Source: Diphasiastrum complanatum
Taxonomy: Eukaryota > Streptophyta > Lycopodiopsida > Lycopodiales > Lycopodiaceae
NCBI GenBank assembly: GCA_029204225.1
Contig: CM055096.1
Location: forward strand, 32,561,076 to 32,625,075
Reading direction: 5' to 3'
Length of the DNA: 64,000 bases
Part shown: in pieces, positions 38,280 to 50,426 of the stretch
How the letters are laid out: the number at the start of each line of letters is the position of its first letter
Numbering within the stretch: position 1 is the stretch's first letter
Notes under the pieces: generated by a model
Told to the model about the DNA's origin: nothing
The model's database searches: none
What the model saw: the letters and a program-made list of their open reading frames with translations, nothing else
Program-made: the position numbers and the translations under genes

Positions 38280-40620
38280 GAGCACATCGTGTTGTCCATG
38301 AATCTAAACCGAACTAGAAAACTCAAGAACAATTATGGAAAACTCAAATGGAGTTGCTTAACCAGCAACACCAACAACAAATGGAAAAACTTACAAAAGA
38401 ATTTCAGAACACACTAAAGTCTATACAAAGTTCCATGCCAGGTTAGTCACCCACTAGCCAAATCCTTCATAGACAGGATAATACATGGTGTCCTCATTGT
38501 AGAGGTGCACACACTGGCAATGAGTGCCCATCATATCAACCAGTCCCATATACTTCCTTGATTAAATGCGACATCCATGACTTCATGGGCCATACCTCAT
38601 TCTACTGCTACTACAACTCGAGGAACCAACCTCACGACCAATCTGAAGGACAATACTAGCCTCCTAGAATTCCATTTGTTTCACAGAACTCATCACATCT
38701 ATATCCGCAAATTCATATCTAAGAGTTGCCAAGACAACCCAAGCATGAACTTCAACCTCAACTAGCACTCTTAGGTCCACCTCCAAGGGGACATCCAAAC
38801 GTAGGAGCACAAAAACATCGACACCATAAAGACTCCACACCAACACATTTTGTCGATCACTCCCACGATCAAACATACCATCAGGATAACACACCCACTT
38901 CTGGTAGTTCTCAACACTATCATGAAGATACCTCATGCTCATGCAAACGAGATGAGTATTCCACAAATTCGGAAAATCCGAGACAGCTAGCCATCCAAGA
39001 TGGCTATGCAATTGCCACGAGGCCCATGAGCAACAGATGTTTCATCTGTGGTGAAACGGGACATTTTATGGTCGATTGTAAAGTAAAAAACCAATATCAT
39101 GTTGAATGTTCGGACTGTGTTCGCAAAAACAGTTTCAAAGATTGCCCAAAGCAATCTAGCAGGATCCTACCCGCACGACATATCCCTTCTGAACCTATTA
39201 GATCCACACTAGAGCTCAACGCCCAAATCAACAACAACAGCTAAACATAGAAAAACCAGTTGACCATACGGGAAACTCTTTGTCAGCTTCCACATTACCA
39301 AGAGATTACCCAGACCCACAAGTGGAACAAAGGCAATACAAAGAATTTTGAGATGCGTTTCTGTAGGAGGAATAGAATACGAACCGTCTGTTATCTTCTC
39401 TGATCCTCACAACAGAGCAACTCCTCTAGGCACTTGAAATTTTCTCCGAACTTCTACAGGCTCATATCACAATGTCGTTTCATAGTGCCATAAAATCTTT
39501 CACCGGCCTCCAAAGCTATATCCATAGAAGTTTTCAGCTGTCCAATATCCTAGATAAACAGCGAAAACCAGATGAGATTCCAGAAATTCCTCATATTCTC
39601 ATGAATCTGATGAATATAGGTGTTGCTAAGGGGACTAGCATCACCTTACCTATGCACTATAAAGATTACCCAACAGTATCCGCTATCCTTGATAGTTGAT
39701 CAGGCATCAACATAATGGCTTTGTCACTAGCAAAGTCATGGGGGTTCAATACCCTAGATCAGCCACGTTACAAACTTCGTATGGCCGATCAGCAAGTAAC
39801 CGACCCTACAGGTCACTTATCAAATATCCCAGTACGTATTGCGGAAGTCAAATTTACCATAGACTGCATCATTCTCGATCTACCAAATGATGCAAATACA
39901 TATAAACTCCTTCTTGGCACACCTTGGCTACAGATGGCAGGCGTTGTCCAAGATTGGAAGTGTAGCAAAATAACCTTTGGCAACAGCAAAAAACAAGTCA
40001 TTGTTGACTCGACTGGCCACGTAAAGCCAGCCAAAGTTTATGATGATTGGTCATCTACAACATATGACGAATTTGATAGTGTTCCCATCCAACCGAAAGG
40101 ACACTATACAAGATCAACTGATATTATAAATTGGGGTCAAGCACTGGCCATTGTGGACTGTGCTGATTCCAACAGATGTCGAATAGAAACCGCCGCAGAA
40201 GACACACATATTCTACCATCTTCTACAGATATAGAGATGCCCATCATTCCGTTAATGATGATAGACCCAATTCCTATAGCTTAATGCCCAGGAGAACCTA
40301 GTATCTCTGTCGTCCACATTTCGGAAGACAGTATTCTTTTGTTGAATGATGAAGTCATAACTGACGAACACGTTCTCCTATATCTCAATGAAAAACGTTA
40401 TAAACCAAAATCAATTCCCAAAGAGATTAAGTCACCAGGGCCTCTGGCCCATATCCAACTCACGTCCACAATAGCCAACACAGTGACCTATCGGCCAAAA
40501 CCTAAGATCTATCAATGGAACATGTATCCAGACGAAGTCTAGGATACAGTAAACAAAGAATTGATTCGAGAGGCAACCACACCGCCTCCTCAACAAACCA
40601 AAAAACCTTGGTTACAAAAA
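38280..40620 (+). pseudogene. Gypsy gag C-terminus and protease, polymerase deleted
   Basis: About 38320-38440 encodes a Gln-rich coiled-coil-like stretch (LLNQQHQQQMEKLTKEF). The 38726-39244 frame has a CCHC knuckle CFICGETGHFMVDC. At 39715-40284 a retropepsin-like domain follows: ILDS-stop-SGINIM, SLAKSWGF, YKLLLGTPWLQMAGVVQDW. The stop (TGA) sits where the family has Gly inside the catalytic DSGSG. A short frame at 40339-40542 resembles the linker before RT, and then a purine tract and LTR follow directly. Confidence 0.7.
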
Positions 40621-40699
40621 AACAAAATCATCGACACAAAACTAATTGTCATTCTATTTCTTTGTGTTCTCATCGGAAGGTGAATAGCTTGAGGGAAGG

Positions 40700-41053
40700 T
40701 GCTCGGGCCTCCTCTTGTCTCCTTTCATCGAAATTATTGTGGCATGTTCTTTATTTGCTATTTGCTTAGTTAGCCACAATCTATTCTTTCTATCTCCCTT
40801 TTGGGTATTAAATTAGAATTAGTTTAGCCATCTTGCTAGTTGGGTATCGCCTTAGCAAGATTTTAATTAAGTTGTATTTACGTTTTCGAGCATAAGTTGG
40901 GAAGCCTTGGTGCTCCCTTTTCATTATTGTTCTTTACTTACCGATGAAAGCTTGTAGATCTTAGAAGGTGGACGACCAGTCTACCACTATAAACTACGCA
41001 CGAACCTCTACCTTAGATCTAGCCATCGCATAGAAGTAGAAACACTGCCAACA
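40700..41053 (+). repeat. LTR (TG...CA) shared by two gypsy internal fragments
   Basis: Preceded by a purine tract GAGGGAAGG (40691-40699) and followed by a primer site at 41055. It starts TGCTCGGG and ends CCAACA, 354 bases. It serves as 3' LTR for the left fragment and 5' LTR for the right one. Confidence 0.6.
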
Positions 41054-41054
41054 T

Positions 41055-41067
41055 TGGCGTCATTGCC
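41055..41067 (+). other. Primer binding site, Tat/Athila-like
   Basis: TGGCGTCATTGCC resembles TGGCGCCGTTGCC, the site next to the 5' LTR in many Tat/Athila gypsy elements. Confidence 0.6.
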
Positions 41068-41967
41068 GCTTTTTAAGATTTTCTACATAGCTTTTCTAGT
41101 TTTTTCGTTTTTTCGCTCACGTGCTTGTGTGTATTCTTGCTTGTTTTTCATCTTCACACTGCAGCACGAGACTTCTCTCCAGGTCCTCAACGAGTTGCGG
41201 AGCAACCTATCAAGCCGGGGGGAAGCAACAAAAGTGTCAACTTGGGCATTTTCTTTAAAAGAAGTGACCCAAGTGACATTTTTTTCGACCAAACAGGTAT
41301 ATCAGAATTCGTTGGTCTATCTACAGCCATAACAGACACTGATCTTCCATTCTATCACCTCCACGAATTTTGACCTTGCTCAGATTCTCTGAAAACACCC
41401 TGATATACTATCAAAATCCATTGTTTTTTAACCAAATCTTGGTCTTAGATTCTACCGACTTCCTTGAGGCTAGATCTATCAAAGATCAGTCCTCCAGCAG
41501 CTCCACGAATTCTATCTCAGAGATTTAGCCTGTTTTCTGTCAGAAACTCATCTTTTTCACTATTTTTTCTCATCTATCAACAAAACCTCAGTATCAAAAA
41601 TCGCCAATCATACCACGAAATCGCCGACAATGAGCACGAATTCTCTATACTCTCTGCAAATTCTATCCCTAACAAAATTCCCAAAAAAATATAAAAAAAT
41701 CAATATTTTGACATAAAGCACCCCCTATCAGAATTCGCGAGTACTATAGTTAGATTCATCTGATTGTCCACAATTTCTAGGCCTGTCCATGAATTCTCTT
41801 ACAGCACAAAAGTCTAGTTTTTTGTCAAAAATCCTCCATTCTGCAAGAAAATTGGCCTTTTTGACTTTTTGACCCAGTATAGTACTTCCTTGATCATTTG
41901 TACTGTTACTCTGTTCCTCATACTGCATCATGTCTCGAGATTGTGCTGAATCTTCCAATCCCCACGT

Positions 41968-42300
41968 ATTGATGCACCAAAGTACGATGGAGAATCTGAC
42001 ATAGTTAGATTTCTCCAAAACTTTGATAATGCATGCCGTTTCTATGGAGATACCTTTGAAACCAAAAAGCTCCGACTATTTTCGATGGTACTCTATGGAA
42101 CATCCAAAGAGTGGTATCTCAACCTTGAAGCTCCTGATCTTGCTTCCTGGACTACTCTCAAGGATGCCCTCATCAAGCATTTCAGACCATCCAAATTGAC
42201 TCAGAGCCCATTCATCCAAATCACTCATATCAAGATGCGTCGCAAAGAGTCGGTTTGAAACTACATTGAGCATTTTAAATGTCTCTGTTATGTCCATGAC
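41968..42300 (+). pseudogene. Gypsy gag capsid fragment
   Basis: The frame reads IDAPKYDGESDIVRFLQNF, LRLFSMVLYGTSKEWYLNL and LKDALIKHFRPSKLTQSP, a Retrotrans_gag domain, then a TGA inside SV-stop-NYIEHFK. It lies 0.9 kb after the primer site at 41055 and ends where another element's LTR begins (42361). Confidence 0.75.
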
Positions 42301-42360
42301 CAGTATATAGGATACAGTATACTCCTAGTCTTGGATACACGGTACTCCAGTGAAACAAGC

Positions 42361-42806
42361 TGTTAGTTATGCCACATCATATTGGACGTGACCCAAAAGT
42401 AACTAATATCCTTGTGAGGCCCAGAACACACTAAATGGAGTTTAGATAAGGTATGAGACAGCGTATGCATGTGTAGAGTTATCAATAGCAATTCTATGAA
42501 TAGTTGGTCCATGCTTAGGACTCTGTTCTAGGTAAATCTATGTATAGGGAATTCAGGGCTATGCATGGCTATGTGCCCAGGTTGTTTTTGGCTCTATATA
42601 TTGGGTCCAAACTCACCCTACTCCTCATCATAGTTTTGGATTCATTGCCAGGATCTCACTCTATATTCATGCTTCTTGTTCCTTGGCTTGTGGGTGGGGC
42701 TTCTAGAGTTTGATTGGATGCTTCTAATAGGTTGGGTGGTTTCTCCATAGTGTGTTATCATTGTGTTTGTGATTTGTAAGCAGGATATAAGGAGCTTCCC
42801 TTATAG
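42361..42806 (+). repeat. 5' LTR of the degenerate element
   Basis: Ends directly at the primer site. Part of it (about 42690-42806) recurs inverted at 52907-53030. Confidence 0.6.
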
Positions 42807-42818
42807 TGGTATCAGAGC
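42807..42818 (+). other. Primer binding site TGGTATCAGAGC
   Basis: Perfect match to the initiator tRNA-Met primer site used by many plant LTR elements. Confidence 0.8.
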
Positions 42819-45800
42819 AAGGCTTACAAGCTTGGAGAGGTGGTGCTTTTCATTGGAGCTTGGTGTGATAAATTTTACAGTTTTTAGGACAATAATGATT
42901 GTACTTTACAATCATAGAGAGTTATTGGTTGCTTAATCAATGAATCTATCAAGTTCTACACATTAGATCTTGATCTAGATTCACTACACTTGGATTTAAG
43001 CAAGAGCAATGGATCAAGACATCATTTTTTTAGTGAGAGCGACTTCACACGTGTGGAGTACTGTCCACTGTACGGCCTGCACCTGAAACAACAAGTACAA
43101 TGATACTAGATAGCAATCATGCATAAAAATCACAAGACAAATGACTAGAAATAAGACAAAAGTGTAGAGTGCAAAAATCTCATCAATTTTCTTAGCAAAA
43201 TGATGATCCTTTTATGGATCAAGTACATCCATGAGTCTGGTACAGTCCAGCAGGCCTTCACACGTGTGAAGAGTGCCACATCACTCAGATCTATCCATTT
43301 TATCCATCCTTGATCCTTATCCAATGGTGAACCTTCTATGACTAAAATCCAAAAAGCTAGTCTCCTAGAATATAGGAATATTCCCTACAAAATAGGATCT
43401 AAGAAAAATGGTCAACTCTTATCTTCTAGTACTCTATACACACGTGTGAACATCCACTTGCCATGTGGGAGCATTTACTCATGCACATGCAAGGAAAAGC
43501 TAATTTGTAGGTGACTAGTCAACTTGACTAAAAACTAGTCATTTCATGTTCACACTAACTAGAATGATACAAAATCAATTTGGATATATACAAACATGAA
43601 AAGTACATCCTTTCACACGTGGGAACAGGCTCCACACGTGTGAAATCATATCATCAACATATTCTAATGTTTGATCAATATTTACATGAACCAATGTCAG
43701 GTGAGAAGTGACAATTTTCAACATGGTGGTGGTCAACTAGTATTCTCATCCAAGGAGAGGTGCAAGGTTGCAAGTTGGTGGACCTTCCCAAATTCAATTT
43801 GCATGATCCATATCTCTCTCAAATTCATTGTGGTTTATGGAGAATTGTACTAGGAAATCAATTTTGGTTGTCTTTTTGGAGTTTTTAGCATGTGTAATTC
43901 AAAACTAGTTATGGATCTGAAATTTCCAGCAAGTTAATTCACTTTGAAGTAGCTGAAATTCAGGTTGCATGTGATAATTTGAGTCTGAGAGTTCTATATT
44001 GGATCAATCTAATCTTAGCTTAGTACTAGGATCAGAGAGGGGTTGATTGAGTGGAAGAAATTATGTAATTAGAGGTAAACTGGGTTGGAAAATTGCTTAG
44101 AGTGAATTTTATTTATCTCAGAGATTTTCTAGATATGTTATTTACTCATGAGAAATAGAAAATATTTTGTAGTTGAGTTACAAGATCTCAGTGAGATATG
44201 TGAGTAGCATATGTGGGTTCTGGAAGAATCTGCCAGATAAAAATGTGTTTATGTATTGGGTCATAGTGAGATGTGCACGATTAATCTTGTATGAATCTAC
44301 TGTGTATTCCTGGTTACTAGGATTATTTGGTGCACTTAACCTAGTCGGTGAACATAGACATATGATCAAGTATTGTTTTGACAGATACTTGCAGAGTTAA
44401 CAAATCTTTTTATAGAAGATTTATGGATTAACTTATAAATGATTTGGGTAAGGATCTAAATGTGGTGTCATACTAGTATAATTGAATTCTTCACCTAAAC
44501 ATTTGAGATTTCTAAATCATTGGCAATTAACTTGAGTAGTTGATTACTCCAGGATGAAGTTAATTGGTAAAACGATCAGTGTGATGTGGATTCACCAAAA
44601 ACTGATGGTTTTTTATTTATATTGCTTGTAAGACGCATGATTAGTGAATCATTAGGTTCGTCAGTTGGATATACAGTATTCTTGGGATAGAGTATTCCTT
44701 AGTTAAGGAATGGACTCAATTCATTAGTGATTGTATCCCAAAGAGCTCAATTGGATAACGAATCCTAATGAATCCAAGAATAATAACTGAATTGATATTC
44801 AGCAGGGCTTTGGGTATCTAGATTTGATTCTAGATTGAAATCTAAAGTTTATTTTTTTTTGTAGTTGAAGATGATTGTCATTTTGGTATGCGTTCAGTCT
44901 TTAATTACCATTGCTTTATAGAACTTGAATCTTGCACTTCAGTTAAAGGATCCTGTTTGAAGATTATTCCTAAATCTTGTCTTTTCTTAATGGAAAGATT
45001 TTGGAATGATTCTTACTTTTCCTGAGTTATGTTGGACATATACTCTAGTATCTTGTAAATGATTATGATTTTGGATTTCTAAAAATTATGATTGACGAAT
45101 CATACGAATCTAGATATTTATGATTGACGAATCATAAATAGATACCTAATTATTGTCAGAAGGATTATATGGAATAGTGAATATTCTTAAGTGTGATGAT
45201 TCATTCTTAACCTATTTATTGAGTAAGAGTTTGATTCAGTGTTTTGAATTTTTTAACTCCAGTATTTTAATTGAAAACCTATGGATCTCACAGACATTCT
45301 CACAAGATAAGTATTTTATTTGTGGAGAATTTAATGTATTTTAGTGAATGTTATTCTGCTACAGTATGGTCTGCAGATGCTTGAGTACAGTTCTTCATTT
45401 AACTAGATCTCCAGTTATTATAGAAGATAGACAAGTCTATTAAGATAAATGAATGTTATTTTCTTGCATTTGATGCTGAAAATAGGAGCATGTAACTCAA
45501 AAGAGTATTTGGGATACTCAAAGTTGAGTTTTAATCATTCTATATCTTAATGATTCTCCTAGAGATTCTAGTTGAATGAATTATCATATCTTAGAAGGAT
45601 AGTTGTACTTGGAAGCTTATGAAATATCTGCCAAAGTGGTGAATAATTTTAGACTGTAATTATAATTATTATATTATTTCTTTAACTTTTAGTCTCCTAA
45701 GTTGGGTAATATTTCACTCAGTTGGTTCATGTAAGTATTTTGCATGAAGTTGATATTACTAATTTGTGTTGAGTGTAACCTAGTTGAAAAATTTATCGCT

Positions 45801-46008
45801 TAGTATATTTTTCAAACTTGAGTTGTACTCCAGAACAGAGATTAACAATTGGAAAACTGATTATCTCTGAGTATTTGTTTGATATGAAAGTGAAACTAAG
45901 GATAATGATTTCCTAGGTTAATATTGAAAGTTAAAGGAACTGTTCTTGTAATTTTTTCATGTCTTGAGGAGCTTCTAAGGATAGAAACAGTTTAAAGAGG
46001 GAAGAATG
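42819..46008. other. Decayed interior of an LTR element
   Basis: No open frame with family similarity. Four CACACGTGTG palindromes lie at 43046, 43261, 43439 and 43633. Three ATGATTNNNNAATCAT palindromes lie at 44637, 45088 and 45120. Confidence 0.5.
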
Positions 46009-46484
46009 TTATGGCCATATTCGGTTAAGGACCTGGAATAGTCCTAATATGGTAGACCGGCCCTCCAGTGTTCGAGATTATTGGTCACGCCATGATTTAA
46101 TTCCATGTCAAGGCCTGTTTGTGACTAATTACCTTGAGAGGACCTAGACACTCTAATTGAGACATACGGAGTATTGCATGTCTGTGTGACATATATAGGC
46201 AGGAGGACTGCATGAAGAGATGAGACCTATTTATAGTTGACCTGCATGGGGATTGCATGGTTTCATGCACAGGACTCTACTCTCTATATAATGAGGTAGG
46301 GATTCTTCCGTCGACATATTGGGTTTAGGTTACCAAGTTCTCTGTTCTCTTCTTGCTTCATATGACATGGCTTGGGACTAGATCCAGGTTTGATCTAGGA
46401 TTGGTTGGGCGGTTTGGCTCCGTAGTCTCCTCTATTGTGTTCTCCTATCCTCATCTTAGGGGCAATCCTTTAGGGTCTTTACAC
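46009..46484 (+). repeat. 3' LTR of the degenerate element
   Basis: Preceded by AAAGAGGGAAGAA. Its right border is set by the start of similarity to the 11.7-13.85 kb repeat at about 46484. Confidence 0.55.
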
Positions 46485-47728
46485 CTTGATTCACAGATAT
46501 TGTATTCAGTGGTCATTCCTAGTTTCATTGACATTGAGGCCATATACCTTGGTGGTATTTCTTCTATTGCTTCTACGCATACCTCAGATAGCCCTCCTGG
46601 TTCGGTGGTTGGTGTAGTATCTTCTCCATTGGTCTCTATATCTCCATCTCTTGAGTTCGTTATGGCTGATGTTCTTGCTGATTTCTTTGGGGTTCTTCAT
46701 GGGTCCACGGTTGATGGTTCCCTCGCTATTGGTGATCAGGTTGTATCTTCTTTCACTTTACTTCATGGATCTTTGTTTGAGGTTATCTACCTCATAATAT
46801 TTATACGGTTCCTTACATAATTCATGCGCCTTTGGCCCTTTTCGCGACACATTTTCCTTCCGAGGATATTTGCTAGATGGTCTCTGTTACTTATCTAGAG
46901 TATTTGTTGGGATCTTTCTAGATGAGTATACGGGGATCCTTCGGTCTCCTTGTGTTTTTACATATGGGCTTGCTGCAGTCAATGCCAATGGTATACACTT
47001 TTGGGCTTTTTATGCATGAGAGGTTTTTCATGCGACTGATTCATTTTTACCTCTTGATATTTGGCATTCTTGGTTATTATGTATAGCTTGGTTTTCATTT
47101 GGATTTGTTGATTGGTGCTAATTTTTCCATATTATTGAACGCCTATGGTGCGAATATCTCTATGATTATGCATGTGGCTCTCTATTTGTTCGTTGAATTG
47201 TTGCTCATTGTCAGGCTTGGCATATCCTGATGGCTTGGGTTATTGCCTTCGTTCCAGCTACTATTTGTCCGGGTGATCTTCAAGTTCCCAGTCATTTCGG
47301 GTTGCTCCATATCGCTTGGACTCTGATGCTGAGTTGCCACTTTGTTCTGGTGTTCCAATGCTTGCTACTAATGTTGCGGCTCATGCCTGCTATTCCTCAC
47401 TTGTGCGCCTGATGTTTACTTTGGAATTACACTTGCGGCTAGTTCCGATGGGTCATCCGATTCTCCATCTGTTTTTGCTGCATCCTATGATGGATTGGTA
47501 TGTCCATATGAGGTCTTTCTAAATGAGTATTTCGGCTACGGTTTTTCAGTTGGGACCTCTACTATTCCTATATTTGTTACTACTATTTTCATGCATCATG
47601 TCTTTTTAGATGATGCATTGATTTCTTGGACCTTCTGGAGCTTTTGGCATGCAGTGTGAAAGATTTCAGATCCTTAAGATCCAATCTACTTGAATAATCT
47701 TTGGTTAAAGAGAAATAAACTACCAATG

Positions 47729-48635
47729 AAATTGCTCCACTATCAATCCACCAAGGATCTAGATCTCCATCATTAGCAAGCATACATAAAGACATCACAA
47801 AAGCATCATCATTTGCATCTTGAACATCCAAACCATCCTCATCAAGAGTAAGATTACCTTGCTTGTCTCCTTGATCTCTCTTCTTCTTGTAGCACTCACT
47901 TGCAAAGTGTCCTTTGATGCCACAATAAAAGCACTTGAGCTTTGATCTATCCTTCTTTTTGCCACTTGAAGAAGCATCCACTTGATCTTGCCCTTTAGAC
48001 CACTTACTTTTGGTTTTGCCCTTAGATTTTTGTTTTGTGAACAGAGCATCCTCTTGAAGTGTCGATGTAGATCCACCTCTTGCTTGAAGCCTATATTCCT
48101 CATTGATCAAGATCGCTTGAAGATCCATCAAACTTGGCAAAGTATTTTGAATAGCAATACTTTGAACAATGTTAGCATGAGCATCCAATAAGCCATTAAG
48201 AATTACTTGAATAAACTCTCCTTCCTTAATGCTTTCATCAATGCAAGCCAACTCATCATTCAATGCTTTCATTCTCAAAACAAAAGTACTTGGACTTTCT
48301 TCATTCTTTTGCAAAAAAGAAAAGATTTTTCTTCTTAGAGTCAACACTCTAGAAGTAGACTTGGATTTATAAAGCTTCTTCAATGAATTCCAAGCTTTCA
48401 AAGATGATGTACACTTACCAACTTCCTTGAGAAGCTCATTGGTAACATTCATCTTTATCATGTGTAGAGCCTTCTTGGCCCTCTTGTCATACCTCAATTA
48501 ATCTTGTTGTGTTGCTGGTCTCTCCTCCAATCGTACAACAATATCCAAAACATCATTCATCTCAAGAAGTGATTCCATCCTCACTTTCCACAATGAATAG
48601 TTACTTGAGGTAAGCATATCATTGGCTTCCAACAT
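47729..48635 (-). pseudogene. Copia gag with zinc knuckle and protease start
   Basis: Probable start is ATG at 48633-48635 (MLEANDMLTSSNYSLWKVRM). A TAA interrupts near 48500, after which the frame is open: ALHMIKMNVTNELLKEVG, SRVLTLRRKIFSFLQ, FVLRMKALNDELACIDES, the CCHC knuckle CFYCGIKGHFASECYKKK, and DPWWIDSGAIS, which is the protease active-site motif. Its open frame then runs into LTR sequence at 47728. Confidence 0.85.
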
Positions 48636-49153
48636 GACTTACCTGATCTTCTCTTTCAACCTGCTTCAATGCACAAAGCACTCCTTTGAACAACAACAAA
48701 TGCTTTCAAAAGAAATCACGAAGATTTGAAACTATCTCACAAATTCTTATTTAGCACTTATTCAAGCAAATCAACACATAGAATCATGGAATCTTGAGCA
48801 ACCTATGATCTATCCTCAATCTAATGACTTTTGCCACTTCCTAAGATTGAAACACACTCAAATGAAGTCCAACAACCTCACTATCTAGAGATCCAATCAA
48901 AATTAAGATTTTGACAAAATCACAAAAAATTGACTATTCCAAATCTACATGCAAATCCTGAAAATTTGATATGCAATCTATAAGCCATCACTTAGGCTGA
49001 ACCAATGATCCAAAAATCGGTCAAATCCAATATGTGAATTCAAAAATCGTGGTGTAGAATCCTCTCTAGCATGCTCTAGACTTGATATCTTCACCAAATC
49101 ATTGATAGATCTGATTTTCTCCTTCATAACCTGAAACACAAGCTCTGATACCA

Positions 49154-49801
49154 TGTGAAAGATTTCAGATCCTTAAGATCTAATCTACTTGAATGATCTT
49201 TGGTTAGAAAGAGAAATACACTACCAATTTCACCAATGTAGAAAAATCAGCACCTACACACAAATTGAGATGCAAACACCAATAGAACTTGATCAAACTT
49301 GAATGAAATGATTATTTACTACTGTTGTCCGTACAAAACCAGCAAGCTACTGTATTTCACACGTGTGGATCCAAAAATAACAAATATAGATCATTCTACA
49401 CATAGAATTGCAAGCAATCACCAAGATAGTGCACCAATAAATAGTAGAACCCAAGAGAACCATGTATAAGCATGAAATGAGATAGAGAAGAGAGAAGATT
49501 GCTCTCTCCACGAGTTACATCCTTTTATAACATGTCCAAACCCTATTTGGTCACGTGGCTTTCCCACCAAAATGCTAACCCTACTAATTTTGGGTCTAGA
49601 TTCAATGTACCCAACTATTCAAATTGAATCTACTCAAATTCGCATTCTAACTTTCCCACACTTTCAAAAAGTGTTTATTCAAATGAAATTTAGACTAATG
49701 AATTTTGAAAAGTCAACCTTAAGTCTAAAACAAGTTTTGACCTCAATATGCCAAATATGAAAATATAGCAAAATGTGATGAAACTAGTTGAATCTTTCAC
49801 A
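49154..49801 (-). repeat. 5' LTR of the nested Copia element (648 bp)
   Basis: Inverted ends TGTGAAAG/CTTTCACA, next to the primer site. Contains a CACACGTGTG palindrome at 49358-49367. Confidence 0.82.
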
Positions 49802-49993
49802 TGCAGCTCTTCTCGTGGTATGGGCCTTGAGGGTACCGTGTGCCATTGCTACTTCTCATTCATGGGCCTTATGGATACTTTGGACTCTTGACCATGCTGG
49901 TGCACATTTCTCCATGCTAGCTATCCTTTGTTAGAATGATCTCTTTATGTTCCATGTTTCCTTGCATATCGATTGATTTTCCATGCTATTACA

Positions 49994-50215
49994 GTGTGTG
50001 ATTAGTCTTATGGTGACCATCTTTGCCACGGGTGCAAATGTCTCATCATAATCTATGCCCTTTGATTGAGCATACCCCTTGGCCACAAGCCTTGCTTTGT
50101 GCTTAGAAACACTCTCATCTTGATTCAACTTGAGCTTAAAAACTCACTTACATCCAATCACATTCTTATCCATAGGTAGATCAACAAGCATCCATGTATC
50201 GTGTGTAGTATGGGA
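49994..50215 (-). pseudogene. Copia reverse transcriptase N-terminal fragment
   Basis: The minus strand reads DTWMLVDLPMDKNVIGCK, a stop in place of Trp, [20 protein letters not shown] and [20 protein letters not shown], then KMVTIRLI. This is the start of the Copia RT domain. It is cut by the conserved non-coding repeat on its left and by a GA run on its right. Confidence 0.85.
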
Positions 50216-50257
50216 TCGTCATTGGGAGTGGCAACCTTGCCTCAACCCTGAATAGCA

Positions 50258-50260
<3 letters not shown>

Positions 50261-50323
<63 letters not shown>
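50261..50323. repeat. (GA)n microsatellite
   Basis: About 63 bases of pure GA. Confidence 0.97.
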
Positions 50324-50326
<3 letters not shown>

Positions 50327-50426
50327 ACAGAGTTTTACTAGAAGAGAATAGAAGATACAATACAAAGGGAATGGCTCCTTTTATAGATTTGAAAGGTGAG
50401 TCTCCTTCATTCTGATTGGCCACACT

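Larger units (their letters stand above)
42361..46484 (+). mobile_element. Degenerate LTR retrotransposon with both LTRs
   Basis: LTR1 42361-42806 (TGTTAGTTATGCC start, TATA CTCTATATATTGGG near 42588) is followed by the primer site TGGTATCAGAGC (42807-42818). A polypurine tract AAAGAGGGAAGAA precedes LTR2 at 46009-46484 (TGTTATGGCC start, TATA CTCTATATAATGAGG). The two LTRs share layout and short motifs such as GGTTGGGTGGTTT/GGTTGGGCGGTTT but are much diverged, so the element is old. The 3.2 kb interior has no recognisable coding region. Confidence 0.65.
47655..49801 (-). mobile_element. Internally deleted Copia element with TGCAG target duplication
   Basis: Flanked by TGCAG at 47650-47654 and 49802-49806. 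The right LTR (49154-49801) starts and ends TGTGAAAG ... CTTTCACA. The left LTR survives only as about 74 bases from 47655. Interior: primer site 49142-49153 (minus TGGTATCAGAGC), then gag and the first residues of protease. The polymerase and most of the 3' LTR are deleted. Confidence 0.88.
46484..49993 (+). repeat. Conserved non-coding repeat, second copy (split by a Copia insertion)
   Basis: 46484-47654 plus 49807-49993 match 13850-12430 in inverted orientation. The shared start is CCTTGATTCACAGATAT. The copies align on both sides of the inserted Copia element with only TGCAG repeated. The frames present (46353-46820, 47230-47522) are not conserved as proteins. Confidence 0.7.

Noticed and set aside
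43671..43853. 60-codon open frame
   Set aside because: Lies in the leader of the 42.4-46.5 kb element and is repeated inverted at 52.8 kb with the frame not conserved.
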